DNA of 64,000 nt, taken from contig NZ_JTJW01000008.1 of the NCBI RefSeq assembly GCF_000805385.1, forward strand, positions 1-64,000, written 5' to 3'. This DNA comes from Mycolicibacterium setense. GTDB lineage: Bacteria > Actinomycetota > Actinomycetes > Mycobacteriales > Mycobacteriaceae. The notes beneath the pieces are model-generated. The model searched no databases. It was given only the letters and a program-made list of their open reading frames with translations, and had not been told where the DNA came from. This document shows, piece by piece, positions 62,513 through 64,000 of this stretch. The position numbers and the translations under genes are program-made. The first letter of the stretch is position 1. Each line of letters starts with the position of its first letter.

Positions 62513-63676
62513 TTAAGGCTGCCAGCCCGTTGCCTCCGCCCACTCCCGGGCGCGCCGGTAGGCGTTCAGGAACCACGGCTCCTTGGCCACCGCGTAGTCG
62601 GGTGTGGCCAAGGCGGCACGCTTGGCCGCCAGGTAATCGGCCTGGACCCCCGGGTTGGCCCGCAACCAGTCGACGAACATCAGCGCGAACCGCTGGTTGG
62701 GCCGGCCGTCCACCCGGATGTGCACGTTGGTGGGCCGACCCGGATCCGCCGAGGCGTGGAAACGCTTGTGCCACAACGCTGGATCATCACTGTGCGGGGT
62801 GTCGGTCGTGATGTCCGGCACCACGGGGTAGCCGGCCGTCAACAGCGCCTCGGCGAGGTCGTCCGCGACCGCCAGCGACTCGACCGTCACCTGCACGTCG
62901 ATGACGTCCTTGGCATCCATCCCGGGCACTGCCGTCGAACCGATGTGGTCGATGCGGAGCGCGCGGTGGCCGCATGCGGTGTTGAGCCGGGCCACGATCC
63001 GGCGGGCCTGGTCTGGCCACGACGGGTCATACGGCACCACATCGGGCCGGCGGTGGGCCGGCTGCCGAATCTTGAGATTGTGCGCGAACGGCAGGATCCG
63101 CTCGTGCCAGAGGGCGCGAGCCTGTTCGACGACGGCGCCCGGGCTACCCGAGTTGTCCAGCCACACATCGGCCACGGCGCGACGCTGCTCCTCGGTGGCC
63201 TGTGCGGCGATGCGGGCGCGGGCGTCCTCCTCGGTGAAGCCGCGGTACTCGATCAGTCGCTTGACGCGTAACTCCGGATCCGCGTTCACCACGATGACCA
63301 ACGGGAACATCGGCGCCATCTGGGATTCCACCAACAGCGGGATGTCCTCGACCACCACGGCATCTTCGTGCGCCGCCGAGATGAGCTCCGACCGGCGGTG
63401 CGCCACCAGCGGATGCACGATGCCGTTCAAGGTGGCGCGCTTCTCGTCGTCGCTGAAGGCGACCGCAGCCAGGGCCGGACGGTTCAACGCGCCCTCGGGC
63501 AGCAGGATCCCGTCGCCGAACGCCTCGACCAGCTTGGCCAGCCCCTCGGTTCCGGGTTCGACCACCTCACGGGCGATGACGTCGCCGTCGACGATGATGC
63601 CGCCGAGATCGCTGAATGTCGCCGACACTGTTGACTTTCCGGCGCCGATACCGCCGGTTAACCCGATACGAAGCAC
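62513..63676 (-). CDS. coaE: Dephospho-CoA kinase fused to a GrpB (UPF0157) domain
   Basis: 387 residues. Residues 1-200 are CoaE: P-loop LTGGIGAGKST (about 5-15), DGDVIAREVVEPG, and VEDIPLLVES with the lid region, which phosphorylate dephospho-CoA in the last step of CoA synthesis. Residues 215-387 are a GrpB/UPF0157 nucleotidyltransferase-like domain with IDHIGSTAVPGMDAKDVIDVQV. This fusion is known in mycobacteria (Rv1631), where the second domain has been reported to aid folding. ATG 63676 follows the rpsA terminator by 30 bp. Confidence 0.95.
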   Translation of the reverse strand: MLRIGLTGGIGAGKSTVSATFSDLGGIIVDGDVIAREVVEPGTEGLAKLVEAFGDGILLPEGALNRPALAAVAFSDDEKRATLNGIVHPLVAHRRSELISAAHEDAVVVEDIPLLVESQMAPMFPLVIVVNADPELRVKRLIEYRGFTEEDARARIAAQATEEQRRAVADVWLDNSGSPGAVVEQARALWHERILPFAHNLKIRQPAHRRPDVVPYDPSWPDQARRIVARLNTACGHRALRIDHIGSTAVPGMDAKDVIDVQVTVESLAVADDLAEALLTAGYPVVPDITTDTPHSDDPALWHKRFHASADPGRPTNVHIRVDGRPNQRFALMFVDWLRANPGVQADYLAAKRAALATPDYAVAKEPWFLNAYRRAREWAEATGWQP

Positions 63677-63705
63677 GCCCCACAGTCTGTCAGGGCGCCG
63701 GAACG

Positions 63706-63740
63706 ACGAACGCCCCGACCCAAAGGGCCGGGGCGTTCGT
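63706..63740 (-). terminator. Terminator of rpsA
   Basis: Perfect 12-bp arms (63706-63717 and 63729-63740) around an 11-base loop form a strong GC-rich hairpin. Its inner CCC-AAA-GGG can also pair. It follows the rpsA stop by 14 bp on the minus strand; the next gene downstream is coaE. The usual T-run is short, as is common in mycobacteria. Confidence 0.75.
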
Positions 63741-63754
63741 TGTCGTACTTGCTG

Positions 63755-64000
63755 TTACGCGTTGCCCGCGAGCTTCTCACGCAGGGCGGCCAGCTGTGCG
63801 TCGCTGGCCAGCGTGCCACCGGTCGACTCCTCCGACCGCGAGGACCCGTTGGACACCGGACGGGCAGCTTCCTCGGCCTCGGCCGCGGCGAACTTCTCCA
63901 TCTGGGTGGTGTGCATCTTGTGCCGGCGCTCGGCCTCGGCGTAGCGGGCCTCCCACTCCTCCCGCTGCTTGTCGAAGCCTTCGAGCCATTCGTTGGTCTC
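63755..64000 (-). CDS. rpsA: 30S ribosomal protein S1, 3' end only
   Basis: 81 C-terminal residues are present, cut at the right edge. They read ETNEWLEGFDKQREEWEARYAEAERRHK, then an acidic tail with AAAEAEEAARPVSNG and ending LAALREKLAGNA. This charged tail after the S1 RNA-binding domains is typical of mycobacterial RpsA. In M. tuberculosis rpsA is likewise upstream of coaE (Rv1630-Rv1631). The frame is exact to the edge (82 codons including stop). Confidence 0.9.
   Translation of the reverse strand, partial: ETNEWLEGFDKQREEWEARYAEAERRHKMHTTQMEKFAAAEAEEAARPVSNGSSRSEESTGGTLASDAQLAALREKLAGNA

Overview
The window is high-GC actinobacterial chromosome, almost certainly from a rapidly growing mycobacterium (Mycolicibacterium type). 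The gene order follows the Mycobacterium tuberculosis segment from about Rv1689 down to Rv1630, recalled from knowledge of that genome rather than searched here. The proteins tyrS, mpg, the Rv1683-like lipase/acyl-CoA synthetase, the arg operon, pheST, infC-rpmI-rplT, lysX, uvrA, an Rv1636-like Usp, uvrB, coaE and rpsA are all recognisable mycobacterial versions. A ribosomal RNA operon begins at the left edge immediately downstream of tyrS, the known position of the second operon (rrnB) of rapid growers.

Layout: 1-414 is the start of a minus-strand rRNA operon (promoter, antiterminator leader, first bases of 16S). 415-11294 holds tyrS, mpg, an ABC exporter with its TetR gene, a Trm112-like zinc peptide, a secreted protein, a giant lipase/acyl-CoA synthetase fusion, an intact ABC-F ATPase and a hydrolase. 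11316-19801 is the complete arginine operon argCJBDFRGH on the minus strand, with overlapping genes and an ARG-box-like operator. 19851-28567 holds a MerR regulator divergent from a DinB/MDMPI-fold gene, pheST, an adenylate cyclase, an MpaB-type oxygenase and an acyl-CoA dehydrogenase. 28564-35218 is a translation block (tsnR, rplT, rpmI, infC with a non-AUG start) plus lysX.

35266-45495 is the first accessory-looking stretch: an esterase, a small P-loop kinase, and a cluster of five genes built around a TPR protein and a CHAT-fold cysteine protease, with two tightly coupled proteins of unknown family. It is followed by an LpqH-like lipoprotein and a winged-helix protein. 45512-52389 returns to core genes: uvrA, an MBL-fold hydrolase, a universal stress protein, a GT-C glycosyltransferase at the locus that carries the ManLAM-capping mannosyltransferase in M. 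tuberculosis, and a TesB thioesterase.

52517-55560 is a clear foreign insertion: two AT-richer, overlapping genes encoding a HamA-type (DUF1837) nuclease and a Ski2-like helicase. This matches the Hachiman anti-phage system and lies next to the 3' end of a tRNA-Cys gene. The remainder (56036-64000) holds a DUF899 protein, an MFS exporter, uvrB, a DUF402 protein with an odd start, a secreted protein, a GntR regulator, coaE fused to a GrpB domain, and the 3' end of rpsA.

The two best candidates for unusual biology are the TPR/CHAT cluster (37327-43272), which matches no system I can name, and the Hachiman-like pair. Smaller points of interest are the AUC start and leader attenuator of infC, the possible leaderless AUC start of the DUF402 gene, and a MerR-type promoter with a 20-bp spacer.
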